From IMG/VR virus record IMGVR_UViG_3300047409_000265, positions 1 through 20,047 of that record: a DNA stretch of 20,047 nt; one strand, given 5' to 3'. How positions within the stretch are numbered: the stretch's first letter is position 1; each line of letters begins with the position of its first letter. Source of the DNA: a virus. The notes below the pieces were generated by a model. That model saw only the letters and a program-made list of their open reading frames with translations, was not told where the DNA came from and did not search any database. Below, one piece after another: positions 18,980 to 20,047 of the stretch. Made by a program: the position numbers and the translations under genes.

Positions 18980-19507
18980 CTACTTCGTCGCGGCGGCGAA
19001 ATCCGCATAGACGTCGTGAGCCGGCATAGTGAGCGCGATTTTGCGCGCCGTCTCCCGAGCGGGAGTGGTGGACCGGCAACCCCAGTGCGAAGCGCGCCCA
19101 ACGTCGTTGGCAACCGCGCCCATGCCGAGGTTGTATTCGCCGGGCCGCACATAGATCGAGAACTTGGTATTCCCTGCATCAGTCGACTGATAGTAGCGCT
19201 TGTCGGCGACTTCGAAAAGGATCAGGTACGTCAGGAGATCGACAAGATTCTTCGGTCGATGCCCCGGCTCTGTTTCCGCGACATGCGCGATAGCGTTGCG
19301 AAATCCGATCTCGTTGAACATCGGACACCGAAAACGTTGACGGGCCATGTTGACGCGCTCCAGCATGGCGGGCGTCAACACGATCTGATGCCCGTATGCC
19401 GCCGACAAAGCCGGCGGTTTCCCGGGGCGGCGCTGCCGCAGTTTGTGGGCCGCGTATACGACGAGGACAATCGCGGCACCGAGTTCGCCGATCTCAAGAT
19501 GGTTCAT
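18980..19507 (-). CDS. Membrane-anchored protein, unknown
   Basis: 175 residues from ATG 19507, with AGGAGG about nine bases upstream; the frame runs to 19705 but overlaps another gene there. Residues 6-23 (IGELGAAIVLVVYAAHKL) are a single transmembrane helix followed by RQRRPGKP, so the bulk probably lies in the cytoplasm. The soluble part (RCPMFNEIGFRNAIAHVAET, LLTYLILFEVADKRYYQSTD, FSIYVRPGEYNLGMGAVAND) has no recognised family or catalytic motif. Confidence 0.65.
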   Translation of the reverse strand: MNHLEIGELGAAIVLVVYAAHKLRQRRPGKPPALSAAYGHQIVLTPAMLERVNMARQRFRCPMFNEIGFRNAIAHVAETEPGHRPKNLVDLLTYLILFEVADKRYYQSTDAGNTKFSIYVRPGEYNLGMGAVANDVGRASHWGCRSTTPARETARKIALTMPAHDVYADFAAATK

Positions 19508-19727
19508 TGGATACTGCCTCCTTGGGCTCTTCTGCGCGCCATTGGAAAGACGACCGGTGCGCGTCAGTGAAATGGACTTTGTGGGCCTTCTCCCCTTTCG
19601 GGTTGAAGTAGTAGAACAGCTTGTCCTTCGGGTCGTAGCGTATGGTCCAGCCGAACCGCATCGTCGCGTCGCACCGTACCGATAGGCCGGTGGAGGTCGC
19701 AACACTCATGGCTTCGTTGAGGTCCAT
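19494..19727 (-). CDS. Small protein, unknown
   Basis: 77 residues from ATG 19727, overlapping the stop of the tiny membrane peptide (TGATG) with AGGA nine bases upstream, and overlapping the next gene by 14 bases. The sequence (MRFGWTIRYDPKDKLFYYFN, then PKGEKAHKVHFTDAHRSSFQ) has a strand-turn-strand core with a WW-like aromatic pattern, and a Glu-rich tail. No function is known. Confidence 0.6.
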   Translation of the reverse strand: MDLNEAMSVATSTGLSVRCDATMRFGWTIRYDPKDKLFYYFNPKGEKAHKVHFTDAHRSSFQWRAEEPKEAVSNEPS

Positions 19728-19807
19728 CAGCGCAGTCCTATTGCCATTGCGATCAGGATCACCACGAACCCGATCAGGACGTATGTTCGAAGCACAACCT
19801 CAGTCAT
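19727..19807 (-). CDS. 26-residue single-pass membrane peptide
   Basis: From ATG 19807 with GAGG six bases upstream, overlapping the upstream stop by eight bases and the downstream start by one (TGATG). The sequence MTEVVLRTYVLIGFVVILIA, then MAIGLR is almost entirely one hydrophobic helix. The start and stop overlaps on both sides support real translation. It could be a tiny holin-like or regulatory membrane protein. Confidence 0.55.
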   Translation of the reverse strand: MTEVVLRTYVLIGFVVILIAMAIGLR

Positions 19808-20003
19808 GCTTCACCTCTTCGAGGATTGAGGCGTTTTGCGTGGCCTGTCGCGCCGCCCACCCGGCGAGGAATGCCGTTCGGAGAAGCTCCGGCATGCGAA
19901 ACTCGGCGCCGACAAGCTCGTCCATGAACTTCCGGAACGCCGCATCACGCACGTGCCGTGTCGTGTCGGGATATTCCTTGGACTTATTCGGCGTTCTGTT
20001 CAC
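19800..20003 (-). CDS. Small protein, unknown (start uncertain)
   Basis: 67 residues from GTG 20003, chosen because GGAG lies six bases upstream; a GTG at 20015 extends it by four residues. The sequence is helical and charged (NKSKEYPDTTRHVRDAAFRK, then MPELLRTAFLAGWAARQATQ). No motif is recognised. It overlaps the end of the partial gene at the right edge by 20 bases, so it may be coupled to it. Confidence 0.5.
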   Translation of the reverse strand: MNRTPNKSKEYPDTTRHVRDAAFRKFMDELVGAEFRMPELLRTAFLAGWAARQATQNASILEEVKHD

Positions 20004-20047
20004 TCTGGGCTCCACGGATTGTGTTGAGACACTTCAGGCACGAAACG
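19984..20047 (-). CDS. C-terminal end of an upstream gene with a CxxC motif (partial)
   Basis: Only the last 20 residues are inside the window: VSCLKCLNTIRGAQSEQNAE. The CLKC pair looks like half of a zinc-ribbon, as in small phage proteins ending 'C..CL..i'. The rest lies outside the right edge, so no family call is possible. Confidence 0.45.
   Translation of the reverse strand, partial: VSCLKCLNTIRGAQSEQNAE

Overview
The window reads as part of a GC-rich tailed double-stranded DNA phage (Caudoviricetes) or prophage. The evidence is a packaging and head module (small terminase, large terminase, DUF4055-type portal, MuF-like fragment, scaffold-like protein) and a collagen-like tail fibre. 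Nearly all genes overlap by 1 to 20 bases or sit a few bases apart. The host cannot be read directly. High GC, frequent GTG starts and general protein character fit a proteobacterium, perhaps an alphaproteobacterium, but that is inference. I found no integrase, repressor, polymerase or lysis gene that I can name.

Layout. (1) 1-16253, minus strand, one long tightly packed transcription unit read right to left. It starts with small unknown genes and tiny membrane peptides (16253-14149). Next comes a cluster of six adjacent genes (14144-11509) whose otherwise unrelated proteins share the N-terminal tag MKDALGHGSNAHG or a close variant. Two small genes and an exported protein follow, then small terminase, large terminase and portal (10351-6225). 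After these come a set of short proteins that look like pieces of a minor-head/effector region (6228-3509), the scaffold (3477-2632), a terminator-like hairpin, two small structural candidates, and the collagen-like fibre running off the left edge. (2) 16254-16685, a divergent control region with a strong hairpin followed by a short T run, a possible 16-codon leader peptide and an operator-like palindrome. (3) 16686-17423, four small overlapping plus-strand genes. The last runs into an antisense tRNA-Trp(CCA), and a strong hairpin terminator follows. (4) 17508-20047, a second minus-strand run of small genes, including a HExxH-type protein and a 26-residue membrane peptide.

How it fits together. 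The terminases and portal package DNA, the scaffold directs procapsid assembly, and the fibre binds the host. The accessory proteins are the striking part. The GHGS-tagged cluster and two neighbouring proteins that start with an 'xxPNxxRxxxG' signature carry different payloads, among them two HExxH metallopeptidase-like domains. I read these as tag-plus-payload modules, possibly virion cargo routed by a shared short peptide. That function is inferred, not shown. No major capsid gene is visible between the scaffold and the fibre, where it usually lies.
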